Shown: positions 55,433 to 63,407 of the stretch, piece after piece
Layout: the number at the start of each line of letters is the position of its first letter
Numbering within the stretch: the stretch's first letter is position 1
Source of the DNA: Alistipes sp. ZOR0009
Lineage (GTDB): Bacteria; Bacteroidota; Bacteroidia; Bacteroidales; ZOR0009
Direction: 5' to 3'
DNA: 64,000 nt
Assembly: GCF_000798815.1 (NCBI RefSeq)
Contig: NZ_JTLD01000004.1
Span: 248,001-312,000, forward strand
Translations under genes and position numbers: made by a program
Notes under the pieces: model-generated
The model's input: the letters and a program-made list of their open reading frames with translations, nothing else
The model's database searches: none
Told to the model about the DNA's origin: nothing

Positions 55433-55987
55433 TTATCCCTTAAGCGTATCCCATACCAAAGCAACCTGACGCTCGATCATGTCGTCAGAAACAGGCATAT
55501 TGGTAAGAAGCGCATAAGAAATAAAGGAACGAACGCCGCCCAATACAAAGTAAAAAAGCTCTACGGTAGGGATATTCTTAATGTACCCCTCTTTTTGCCC
55601 CTGCTCAACCACCTTAATTATAGGCGAGAAGAATTCTTGATCTTTCCGACGAACATCTTCGCGTAATATCGGAGAAAAGTAGAACTGCTTCAAGAATAAA
55701 TACTCGGTGGGATTGCTTAGCATGTAGGCTATGGCACAACGGCAGTAGCTTTGAATTAAAAATTTTGCACCAGCATCGTTCGATTCCAGCTGGATAAACA
55801 GCTGCTGCTTCTGGCGCAAGTAGCTGTAGCATTCGTTGATTAAATCTTCCTTGCTTGGAAAGTAGTTATAAATTGTACCCATTCCAGTATTGGCTTCCTT
55901 GGCAATGAGACTCATAGGAGTGCTATGCTCGCCATTGGTTACCAACAGATGAATTGCTTTAAGTATAATTTGCTCCTTCTTTTCCAT
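55433..55987 (-). CDS. TetR/AcrR-family transcriptional regulator
   Basis: 184 residues. The N-terminal helix-turn-helix is typical: MSLIAKEANTGMGTIYNYFPSKEDLINECY (residues about 24-53). The C-terminal ligand-binding domain is all-helical and has no obvious ligand signature. Palindromes related in sequence lie just before its own start (56006-56021) and before the downstream lipoprotein pair (55397-55412), suggesting autoregulation and control of the pair. Start ATG at 55987. Confidence 0.92.
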   Translation of the reverse strand: MEKKEQIILKAIHLLVTNGEHSTPMSLIAKEANTGMGTIYNYFPSKEDLINECYSYLRQKQQLFIQLESNDAGAKFLIQSYCRCAIAYMLSNPTEYLFLKQFYFSPILREDVRRKDQEFFSPIIKVVEQGQKEGYIKNIPTVELFYFVLGGVRSFISYALLTNMPVSDDMIERQVALVWDTLKG

Positions 55988-56005
55988 GCGGCAAAGAAAT
56001 GAAAA

Positions 56006-56021
56006 TGGAATGAATATTCCA
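56006..56021. promoter_or_regulatory. Candidate TetR operator before the tetR-like gene
   Basis: TGGAAT-GAAT-ATTCCA, palindromic arms, 18 bp before the start codon. Shares GAATGAATnTTC with the site at 55397-55412. Confidence 0.5.
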
Positions 56022-56552
56022 AATAGTTTTTAAAATCACCTTCATTTCCTCGAAAAAAAACAGAATAAAAAGAAAGTAAGAGGGAGTCCAAATAGTTTGC
56101 CCATTTGCTTTTGGTTGGAGCAATGCAACAGCGAACCTTAGCTACATTGGTTGGTAACAGAAGTAAAAGGTAAAAAATAAGATCAGAGAGACAACATTAA
56201 AAGGGATAGGCATTAAATAAAGGAACTTAAGGCCTTTTTCGAACAAGTACAAGGCATATAAAAATGGCTCTAGGTATAAAGGAGAGTGCAGACTAGTAAA
56301 GCAGCATCAAAAACAGGTATGAGAAGAAGCTTTGCCGGCTAAGAAAAAATAATGGAAAACAGAGAAAGCATCAAAAGCTAGAATTACACCGCTGGATGCC
56401 AGTAATTAAGGGGTAGTAAGCGCCAAAAAGCAAACATGCATCAACTTTAAATAGCTTTATTTTAAAAAATAGTGATGCAAGGTTTTAAAAAAACGGGGTT
56501 TAGTAAGTGAGCGCTCAAAAGAATACCAATGTAAAACTTTAAAAAGAGTAAA
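56022..56552. other. Gene-free, A-rich stretch
   Basis: About 530 bp, purine-rich on the plus strand, without a credible gene, repeat or hairpin. Confidence 0.5.
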
Positions 56553-57116
56553 ATGAAAAGTTTAAGAAATGTAGGTGGACTATTACTTGTTGGTTGCTTG
56601 GCTTTATCGTTTGCATCGTGCAGCAAGGATGATGATAAGACTCCTGCCCCACTAAAAGTTGAAGATGTAAACGGAAGCTACACCGGAAAGCTAATCACCG
56701 AACAGAATAAGGTAAAGAGCGAGAATACTATAGCATTTACTGCAGACAAAAACGTAATTACCATAGCAGATCTACCTGTAAAGGAGATTGTAACTTCTAT
56801 CGTGAAGGATGCAAAGAAAGTTGAGACCGTACTAAAGGATCTTGGCAAGGTGAAGTATTCGTTAGACTACACAGCTGCTTTATCGGCTACCAAAACGAGC
56901 GTATCGCTAACATTTGCTCCTAAGGCGTTAGAGATTCAGCTTCCTGTTGATGGTGCAAAGAAAAAAGTGGTAGTTACCTTTGCTGCAAAGGCTGCTGGCA
57001 CATATGCCAACGACAAAACCCTAAAATTTGTACTTACAGCTGAAAAGGTAATGGTTGACGATGTTGTATTAACTCCTTACGACGTGGTAACCTACGATGC
57101 TTCGGTAAAGAAATAG
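56553..57116 (+). CDS. Lipoprotein, DUF4840-like
   Basis: 187 residues, signal with lipobox SFASC (C23) followed by SKDDDK. The mature part starts VEDVNGSYTGKLITEQ and is a beta-rich domain with repeated strand patterns; ITIADLPVKEIVTSIV and a late VDDVVLTPYDVVTY recall DUF4840 proteins of Bacteroidota, a family of unknown role. The assignment is from memory of the family pattern. It precedes the sigma/anti-sigma genes, but a terminator separates them. Confidence 0.65.
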   Translation: MKSLRNVGGLLLVGCLALSFASCSKDDDKTPAPLKVEDVNGSYTGKLITEQNKVKSENTIAFTADKNVITIADLPVKEIVTSIVKDAKKVETVLKDLGKVKYSLDYTAALSATKTSVSLTFAPKALEIQLPVDGAKKKVVVTFAAKAAGTYANDKTLKFVLTAEKVMVDDVVLTPYDVVTYDASVKK

Positions 57117-57128
57117 TAAGGAATAATA

Positions 57129-57168
57129 ATTGTTGGTTGTTTGCCACGGAGGCGAGCAGCCAACAATT
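57129..57168 (+). terminator. Terminator of the DUF4840-like gene
   Basis: TTGTTGGTTG / CAGCCAACAA stem with further pairing inside, then TTTTCG. Confidence 0.7.
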
Positions 57169-57205
57169 TTCGTTTATATATAAATTAGGTGTACCCAACT
57201 AGTTG

Positions 57206-57778
57206 ATGATAGGGGAAGAGGGCAAAGAGCAGGAATTAATAAATCGGATAGTAGGAGGAGATATCGCTGCAATGAAGGAGCTATACGGCTGCTATTCGGG
57301 ATATCTTACTGCTGTATGTGCTCGGTACATCTCGAATAAGGATGATGTTAAGGATATTTTACAGGAAAGCTTTATAAAAATATTTCGTTCGATAGAAAAT
57401 TTTGAATACAAAGGAAAAGGATCGCTTAAGGCGTGGACAACTCGTATTGTGGTGAACGAGTCGCTAAGGGCGATAAAGAAAAAAGAGAAGCAGGAGATTA
57501 TTAAACCGACATGGGACTTGCCGGAGGTAGAAGAGGAAGAAGAGGAGTCTGATTTTGCAGATATTCCTACCTCGCTTATCTTAGAAAAAATACAGTCGCT
57601 TCCTGTTGGCTACAGAACCGTATTTAACCTCTACGTTTTTGAGAAAAAAAGCCATAAGGAGATTGCATCGATACTAAACATTACAGAAAATACATCTGCA
57701 TCGCAACTATACAGGGCTAAAAATTACTTAGTAAAACAGATAAATGAATACAGATTAACAGAGATAGGGGAACTATGA
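57206..57778 (+). CDS. ECF-type RNA polymerase sigma factor
   Basis: 190 residues from the ATG at 57206, one codon after a TTG. Sigma2 region at about 15-85 (DDVKDILQESFIKIFRSIENFEYKGKGSLKAWTTRIVVNESLR) and sigma4 at about 125-180 (LPVGYRTVFNLYVFEKKSHKEIASILNITENTSASQLYRAKNYL). The linker has a run of acidic residues (EVEEEEEESD). Its stop overlaps the next ATG by four bases (ATGA), tying it to the predicted anti-sigma factor. Its own promoter was not recognised. Confidence 0.94.
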   Translation: MIGEEGKEQELINRIVGGDIAAMKELYGCYSGYLTAVCARYISNKDDVKDILQESFIKIFRSIENFEYKGKGSLKAWTTRIVVNESLRAIKKKEKQEIIKPTWDLPEVEEEEEESDFADIPTSLILEKIQSLPVGYRTVFNLYVFEKKSHKEIASILNITENTSASQLYRAKNYLVKQINEYRLTEIGEL

Positions 57779-59061
57779 ACAGCAAGTGGCGTGATAACTT
57801 AAGAGATAGGATGGAATCCCATGTAGAGCCTACGCCGGATGGTTTGTGGGATGGTATTGAGCAGGCAATGAAAAAGGAACGCTCGACGGTACTGCCAATT
57901 CAGAAGGTGAAGGAAGTATCGTGGGGTAACCGTTTTAGAGCCGTAGCTGCGGCAGCAATAATAGTGCTGCTGATGGGAGACTATACTCTTAACCGCTACA
58001 ACGAGCATGTTATGCCCTTTGCACAACAAGTAAAGGTAACGCAACAGGCAGATGAGGCAAACGTTTTGGCAAGCGCCTTAACCGCTACCAGCCGTAAGGA
58101 GCAATCGGGAGCCGATACCACAAAGCAAGCCTCTTTGCCAGTAGAAAAAGAGGTTGCAGCGGTAGATTCGGTAAGAGTTATTGCTGCAGAACAGTATATT
58201 GAGTCGAATAATGAGGTAGCCATAGAAAATCCGATGGCAGCCCTTGCAATAAATACCCCAAACTACAAGCCTGGCTACTCGTGGAATACCAGATTTTCGG
58301 AGCAGGTAAATAAGCAAGACTTCACGAAACTGCTAGAGCAGGATACCCCCAAAAAAGATATCCCCAAATGGGAGGCAAACGTATATGCCGTAAATTTAGG
58401 GCCCAGCAGCCCCAATAAGGAGGAAGGTTATGCCAATTTAATGAGAGGAAGCATTACGGTTAATGAGGAAAGCCTTGATACCACAACTACAGAACAAAAA
58501 TCGTATGGAAGCATCATTGCCAATAATAAGAACAACACCGTTTACTCCAACATCAACCATAAAAAACCAGTAACATTTGGTATTTCGCTTAGCTACAGCC
58601 TGAACGAAAGGGTAAGCATAAGAAGCGGACTGGTATACACCCTCCTTTCGTCGACTTTACGATCGGGAAGCCAGCATAACTACTACAGCAGCAAGCAAAC
58701 GCTCCATAATATTGGTATCCCGGTAAATATTTGCTACAATGCCTTTAAGTATAACCATATGTCGCTCTACGTAACGGGAGGAGCGCTTGCGGAGAAAAAC
58801 ATATCGGGAAAAATGACAACCGACTACATTGTAGAAGGCCAAAAGGAGTCGAGTGGAAGTGAAAATGTAGAGATAGAACCGCTACAGTGGTCGGTGAATG
58901 GTGCAGCAGGTATCCAGTACAGCCTACTACGAAATGTTGGGATATATGCCGAGCCAGGCGTGAGCTACTACTTTAGCAACGGCAGTAAAAATGAAACGAT
59001 TTATAAGGAAAAGCCGGTAAACTTTAGCCTTCGGGTTGGATTTGTGATAGGCCTAAATTAA
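57775..59061 (+). CDS. Predicted anti-sigma factor with inner-membrane helix and outer-membrane beta-barrel (Dma-like)
   Basis: 428 residues. The cytoplasmic N-terminus (1-50) contains ESHVEPTPDGLWDGIEQAMKKE, the helix pattern found at the start of many Bacteroidota anti-sigma proteins. One membrane helix follows at about 53-70 (RAVAAAAIIVLLMG). A periplasmic linker runs to about 255. The last 170 residues are alternating strands of a small porin-like barrel (GISLSYSLNERVSIRSGLVYTLL ... FSLRVGFVIGLN). There is no cleavable signal peptide. A protein crossing both membranes could pass an outer-membrane signal straight to the sigma factor, as reported for the dual-membrane-spanning anti-sigma (Dma) proteins of Bacteroides thetaiotaomicron. 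Function here is inferred from layout and operon. Confidence 0.8.
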   Translation: MNSKWRDNLRDRMESHVEPTPDGLWDGIEQAMKKERSTVLPIQKVKEVSWGNRFRAVAAAAIIVLLMGDYTLNRYNEHVMPFAQQVKVTQQADEANVLASALTATSRKEQSGADTTKQASLPVEKEVAAVDSVRVIAAEQYIESNNEVAIENPMAALAINTPNYKPGYSWNTRFSEQVNKQDFTKLLEQDTPKKDIPKWEANVYAVNLGPSSPNKEEGYANLMRGSITVNEESLDTTTTEQKSYGSIIANNKNNTVYSNINHKKPVTFGISLSYSLNERVSIRSGLVYTLLSSTLRSGSQHNYYSSKQTLHNIGIPVNICYNAFKYNHMSLYVTGGALAEKNISGKMTTDYIVEGQKESSGSENVEIEPLQWSVNGAAGIQYSLLRNVGIYAEPGVSYYFSNGSKNETIYKEKPVNFSLRVGFVIGLN

Positions 59062-59254
59062 TAAAGACTCACGCCCCTTTAATTTGATGGCTTTACATAT
59101 ATTTTAGCTGATAAAAGAGACAGGAGGCAGGCATTTTTTGTAAATCGCACAAAACTGAATACGTAGCAGATATACATAGTGAACAAGAGCGTCTGGTTTA
59201 CCTTTATTTTAACTTGAAATCTGATTAGACACAGATATGGGAACAGATGCTTGC

Positions 59255-59280
59255 AAGAGGCGCGATTAACCGCGTCTCTT
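59255..59280 (+). terminator. Weak terminator-like hairpin
   Basis: AAGAGGCGCG / CGCGTCTCTT, nine of ten pairs, no good T-run. It may end the sigma/anti-sigma transcript. The rest of 59062-59377 shows no gene. Confidence 0.4.
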
Positions 59281-59377
59281 ATTGTATACGCCCTTTACAA
59301 TCAACTAATTGAAGAAAAGCATCAACCAGTTAACTGCGTAAGAAAGACATAAATCGCCAGCAGTGGGCATAAAACAC

Positions 59378-59404
59378 AAAGCGCAGGCTTTACGTCTGCG
59401 CTTT
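59378..59404 (-). terminator. Terminator of the M48-AIM24 operon
   Basis: AAAGCGCAG / CTGCGCTTT stem, 20 bp beyond the last AIM24 gene on the minus strand. Confidence 0.75.
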
Positions 59405-59424
59405 TATGTTAAATACAAGTGTCT

Positions 59425-60108
59425 CTAGTTATTTTTAGCCGGACGGAATGGATTTACCCACGACAGGAACGGATTTACCTTACGGGTTTGAATCCACACC
59501 TTACCACGGCCGCTAAAACGGCACACCAAGCCCTCGCCCGAGAAGAATAACGACTTGTACCCTCCTACTCGGCTAATATCGTACTGCAGACCTTCGGTAA
59601 AAGCAACAATATGGCCTGTATCCACCACGTAGCCATCCTCGACGTCGATTGGAATGATACCACCGTAGGAGTTGAACCAAAGATCGCCGGTTCCGGAACA
59701 TTTAATAAGGAATAAGCTCTCGCCCGAGAAGAATCCCTTCATCAAACCCTGAAACTTAGACTCTACATTAACCGTATTGGCCGATGCCACAAACGCGGTG
59801 TTCTGTAAGAAGATCGTTTCGTTTTCGAGATACACGTGCTCCACATCGCCGGGGGCCGAAGGGGCTAATTTAATCTCTCCAGCACCGTTGCGGGCGGTGA
59901 ACTCGTTAATAAAAAGCGATTCGCCCGTTAAAAAGCGGGAAAAGCCACCCTTAAGCTTGGTCTTCATCTCGATGTTGGTGTCCATCGTTGCCATTGCGGC
60001 CGCTTCCACCTTTAGCGTAACATCCGAAGGGAGCTGTACGGTGATAAAACCGTAGTCGGGCTTACAGTCGAAGTGAAAATCTAAGCCCTTCTTATCTAAA
60101 GTTTGCAT
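59425..60108 (-). CDS. AIM24-family protein (copy 3)
   Basis: 227 residues of the AIM24/TIGR00266 family, a repeated beta-strand fold related to double-stranded beta-helix proteins. Typical phrases: GGFSRFLTGESLFINEFTARNG, APGDVEHVYLENETIFLQNTAFVAS, DGYVVDTGHIVAFTEGL and FFSGEGLVCRFSGRGKVWIQTR. The yeast homologue is a mitochondrial inner-membrane protein; the bacterial role is unknown. No signal peptide. It starts directly after the stop of copy 2. Confidence 0.9.
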   Translation of the reverse strand: MQTLDKKGLDFHFDCKPDYGFITVQLPSDVTLKVEAAAMATMDTNIEMKTKLKGGFSRFLTGESLFINEFTARNGAGEIKLAPSAPGDVEHVYLENETIFLQNTAFVASANTVNVESKFQGLMKGFFSGESLFLIKCSGTGDLWFNSYGGIIPIDVEDGYVVDTGHIVAFTEGLQYDISRVGGYKSLFFSGEGLVCRFSGRGKVWIQTRKVNPFLSWVNPFRPAKNN

Positions 60109-60825
60109 CTATTTTCTAGGTTTAAGTTTTGGACCAAGGGTAGAACCAAATGAGGAGGAGTTGTGCGACTGAAGCCAGATGGTTCCGTTGCCGCGGAACT
60201 TACACACCAACCCTTCGCCGCCAAGGAAGGAGCTCATCCAGCTTTTTCCTGCCTTTGTAAGCGAAAAGTTAAGGCTTTCCTCAAATGCCACGATATGTCC
60301 GGTATCGACGATGTACTCGCCGTTTACTTTTACGGGGTAGATGGCGCCAAAAGAGTTTACCACCACCGTTCCGTTACCTTTAACCTTTAGCCAGAAGAGA
60401 GGCTCGCGCGAGATAAGCGATTTAAAGCCCTGCCAGCTGCTATCGATATCAATTCCTTGGGTGCTGGCCACGTACGATCCACCTTGCACGATGATTCCTT
60501 CGCCATTAAGCTCGTGTACCATCATATCGCCGGGTAGAGTTGCCCCTAACCATACCGTTCCGCCCTGATTGCCACCGTAGTAATGGTTCAGGAAGAAGCT
60601 TTCGCCAGAGATCATGCGCTTTAAACCACGCATAAAGCCACCAGATTGCTTGGTGTGCGTCGAGGTGGTCATCTCAATGTTGGGGCTCATGGCAATCATG
60701 GCTCCGCCTTCGGCTGTAAGCTGGCTGTTTGGTGCCAGCGTGATTTTTGCGGCCGACGAACCCGGACGCATTTGCAGCTCGACCTTAACGCCTGCTGCCG
60801 TATCTGTTGTTGAATATGTTTCCAT
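60109..60825 (-). CDS. AIM24-family protein (copy 2)
   Basis: 238 residues, same fold as its neighbours: GGFMRGLKRMISGESFFLNHYYGG, PGDMMVHELNGEGIIVQGGSYVAS, NGEYIVDTGHIVAFEESL and FLGGEGLVCKFRGNGTIWLQSH. It has an N-terminal extension of about 15 residues. One base separates it from copy 1 and none from copy 3, so translation is probably coupled. Confidence 0.92.
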   Translation of the reverse strand: METYSTTDTAAGVKVELQMRPGSSAAKITLAPNSQLTAEGGAMIAMSPNIEMTTSTHTKQSGGFMRGLKRMISGESFFLNHYYGGNQGGTVWLGATLPGDMMVHELNGEGIIVQGGSYVASTQGIDIDSSWQGFKSLISREPLFWLKVKGNGTVVVNSFGAIYPVKVNGEYIVDTGHIVAFEESLNFSLTKAGKSWMSSFLGGEGLVCKFRGNGTIWLQSHNSSSFGSTLGPKLKPRK

Positions 60826-60826
60826 G

Positions 60827-61489
60827 CTATCTTAAATGACGATTAACCCAAGAGGCCAGACCAGAGATGCTGCGAGTTTGAAGGTAGATCTTTCCTTTTC
60901 CCTCTACGCGCGTTACAAACCCTTCGCCGCCAAAAAAACTACCGAATAAGCCGCCCGCAAGCTGAGTTTTCAGCTTCATTCCTGGCTCGTAAGCTACCAG
61001 GTGGCTCGTATCGACAATATATTCGCCGTTAATCTCCTTTTCTACCAGCCCACCGTAGGCGCCAAAGATAACCTTACCGTGACCCGACACCTCAAGCCTA
61101 AAAAGTCCTTCTCCACCAATCAGGGAGCTGATACCAGCCCACGAAACGCCCAAGTTAACGCCTGGTTCTGAGGCAATGTAGCCTCCACGTTGGATACAGA
61201 ATGTTTCGCCGTTAAGCTCCTTAACCATCATATCGCCAGGAGTGCCCTGAGTAAGCTCGAGGGTTAACGGTTTTGAGGTGTTGTTGGTAAAATGATTCAC
61301 AAAAAGACTTTCGCCACCAAAGAACTTCTTTAGCAAGCCACGTAGGAGGCCTCCGTTAAACTTTGCCTCCATGTCGAGCTCGGCAGCCATACTAGACATG
61401 GCGTCGGACTCGGCAATAAACGATTCTCCCGGCTGGAGCTCCACCTTTACGTGGGCAAAAACCGGCTTCCCTTCAATGCTAACCTTCAT
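60827..61489 (-). CDS. AIM24-family protein (copy 1)
   Basis: 220 residues: GGLLRGLLKKFFGGESLFVNHFTN, PGDMMVKELNGETFCIQRGGYIAS, NGEYIVDTSHLVAYEPGM and FFGGEGFVTRVEGKGKIYLQTR. The three copies are clearly paralogs but have drifted far, so they probably have separate roles or form a hetero-oligomer. It lies 63 bp after the M48 gene. Confidence 0.92.
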   Translation of the reverse strand: MKVSIEGKPVFAHVKVELQPGESFIAESDAMSSMAAELDMEAKFNGGLLRGLLKKFFGGESLFVNHFTNNTSKPLTLELTQGTPGDMMVKELNGETFCIQRGGYIASEPGVNLGVSWAGISSLIGGEGLFRLEVSGHGKVIFGAYGGLVEKEINGEYIVDTSHLVAYEPGMKLKTQLAGGLFGSFFGGEGFVTRVEGKGKIYLQTRSISGLASWVNRHLR

Positions 61490-61552
61490 CGATTAATTGT
61501 ATTTAGTTACTGAAATACGTTTCTACTTGTTTTACCGCAAAAAAGCGGTTGC

Positions 61553-62656
61553 CTACCTATTTAGCGCCCTTTTAAAGTCGGCAAAGCTACCCGCAATAGG
61601 CGTAAATGGGGCTTTGAGCTCCTGTCCCATCTTTTTAAGCGTTTCGATACGGCTTTTGGTATCGGGATGGGTAGACATGATGGATAGGGGCAGCTTCTCG
61701 AGCGTGGTTTGGCGCTTCTGCAGCGTTTCGAAGAACGAAATCATTCCGCGAGGGTTAATCTTGGCCGCTACCAGGTAGTTCCAACCATCGGCGTCGGCCT
61801 CGTACTCGAATGAGCGGCTGTTGGCCAACGAGGCGAGCTCTCCGCCCATGTTAGCAAAGGTACCAGCCAGCGCGCTCACATCTCCAAACATCGCGGAAAG
61901 CAAAGCGAACAGTCCAACGTTATCAATCACCCCGCGTACGTGATGACGGTTGGTTACGTGCGCAAGCTCGTGCGCCAAAACGCCCATAACCTCCTCCCAC
62001 GATTGGGCATTCTCCACCAATCCTGTTTGGATAACCACCTTACCGCCCGGAAGGGCAAATGCGTTGATGGTTCCATCCTTTACAAAGTAAAGATCTATCT
62101 TAAATCCCTTGCGGCGCACCTCGGAGAGCAGCGGCTGGGCTGCGCGCTCGAACACCCGCTTCAAGGAATCGTTCTTCACCATTTCGCGGCCAGCGGTAAG
62201 CGTTCCAAAAAGCTGGTCGCTCGCCTTTTCCTCCCACGATACGGGTATTTGGTTGGCAATTCCCCTTACGATACGGTCTTTAGACAACGCTAAACCTAGG
62301 ATGCCAAGTCCTACAACGGCTACCACCACCATGGAGGCAATAGCCAGCTTACGTAAAACCTTAGACGACGATTTTATTTGGGACTCGAGGCGTGTGTTGC
62401 TAGCCAGCACCGGTTCTTTTAGGATAGAACGGTCGGCAGTATAGATGGAGATGTCCGATTCTCGGTTGGTTGTAAAAAATAGAAAGCGGTTACCTGCTCC
62501 TCCTGCCGATATTTGCAGCTCGGAAAGGGAAATGGCGTGGCGTGTAGCACCAGAAGTAAACGTGATAGCAAAAGAGCTAACCGATATCTCGCCTCCGCAA
62601 CGTCCGGAAGGCAAATCGGGGTGTATGAGTACCCCTTCATAAATTTTTGAGGGCAT
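61553..62656 (-). CDS. M48-family zinc metallopeptidase with N-terminal PH/GRAM-like domain
   Basis: 367 residues. Residues 1-95 form a beta-rich domain (YEGVLIHPDLPSGRCGGEISVSS...) like the DUF7092 domain found before some M48 enzymes. One membrane helix lies at about 104-124. The M48 domain follows with HELAH (229-233) in VLAHELAHVTNRHH and the third ligand E286 in SFEYEADADGWNY. ALPGGKVVIQTGL is also a family hallmark. The catalytic part is probably periplasmic if the N-terminus is inside. Family members degrade or process misfolded outer-membrane proteins (BepA, LoiP type). It leads an operon with three AIM24 genes. Confidence 0.92.
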   Translation of the reverse strand: MPSKIYEGVLIHPDLPSGRCGGEISVSSFAITFTSGATRHAISLSELQISAGGAGNRFLFFTTNRESDISIYTADRSILKEPVLASNTRLESQIKSSSKVLRKLAIASMVVVAVVGLGILGLALSKDRIVRGIANQIPVSWEEKASDQLFGTLTAGREMVKNDSLKRVFERAAQPLLSEVRRKGFKIDLYFVKDGTINAFALPGGKVVIQTGLVENAQSWEEVMGVLAHELAHVTNRHHVRGVIDNVGLFALLSAMFGDVSALAGTFANMGGELASLANSRSFEYEADADGWNYLVAAKINPRGMISFFETLQKRQTTLEKLPLSIMSTHPDTKSRIETLKKMGQELKAPFTPIAGSFADFKRALNR

Positions 62657-62701
62657 ATAACCTATTTAAGTGGCTTAGTTGAGATTCTTTTTATTGATAT
62701 G

Positions 62702-62732
62702 CAAAAATAAAAGAAGAAATCAACAGAGCAAG
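62702..62732 (-). promoter_or_regulatory. Candidate promoter of the M48-AIM24 operon
   Basis: On the minus strand CTTG, 19 nt, TATTTTTG (62709-62702): exact -7 box and 3/4 upstream box, 46 bp before the ATG. Confidence 0.55.
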
Positions 62733-63407
62733 GTAAAATGTAAAAGGCTAAACAATACCTACACCCTTAAAATTTACACTGATTACCAGGCAAAAGCAGG
62801 TGTTAGTTCAATTTTATGGAAATATAGTGCCGCCATTTTGCCGAATTATCGCATATTTTTTAAGCATCAGCGCAAATATGAGAGCCGAAGAGAACAACTT
62901 TTGGACAGCAACAAGCAGCATGCAGCTATCAGCAAAAAAACAGGATGCATCGGCCTTCGTACAGCCAGCTTAGGCAAACGGCAGACGGCAGACCAAAACA
63001 AGCGACACCCTTAATGGGTACGCTATACTATTATTTGCGTTTTAAGACTACCTCCAGCCAATAGCGGCAGCACTCGTCACCAAAAATAAGCAGACACACG
63101 TGAAATAGGAGCACTTAACCCATACAAAAAAGGGAGGTAATGGCAGTACCGCTACTATCCTTTAGTTTTAGGAAGCACGCTTGTATCAAACTATAAAACA
63201 GCTAATTTGTATGTATAATTAACCCACAATATTCACCTATTTACAACGAAAGGAGACCCTCGAAAACCTATATGCAAAGCCGACATGCTTGGATTCGTAA
63301 AATCAAAACAAGCACCGACGTAGGAAATGATCTGCAACCCAAAGTATATGGAATATGGCCAGCATCTGGCCTCCATATCGCGATTATTAACATTAACACC
63401 TCTCCAT
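62733..63407. other. Gene-free stretch
   Basis: About 675 bp. Short frames exist on both strands but none has a ribosome site, signal or recognisable composition. No repeat or hairpin of note. Confidence 0.5.

Noticed and set aside
62679-63014. 111-residue frame upstream of the DUF4261-like gene
   Set aside because: Starts at the promoter of the opposite-strand M48 operon, has no signal or domain and random-looking composition.
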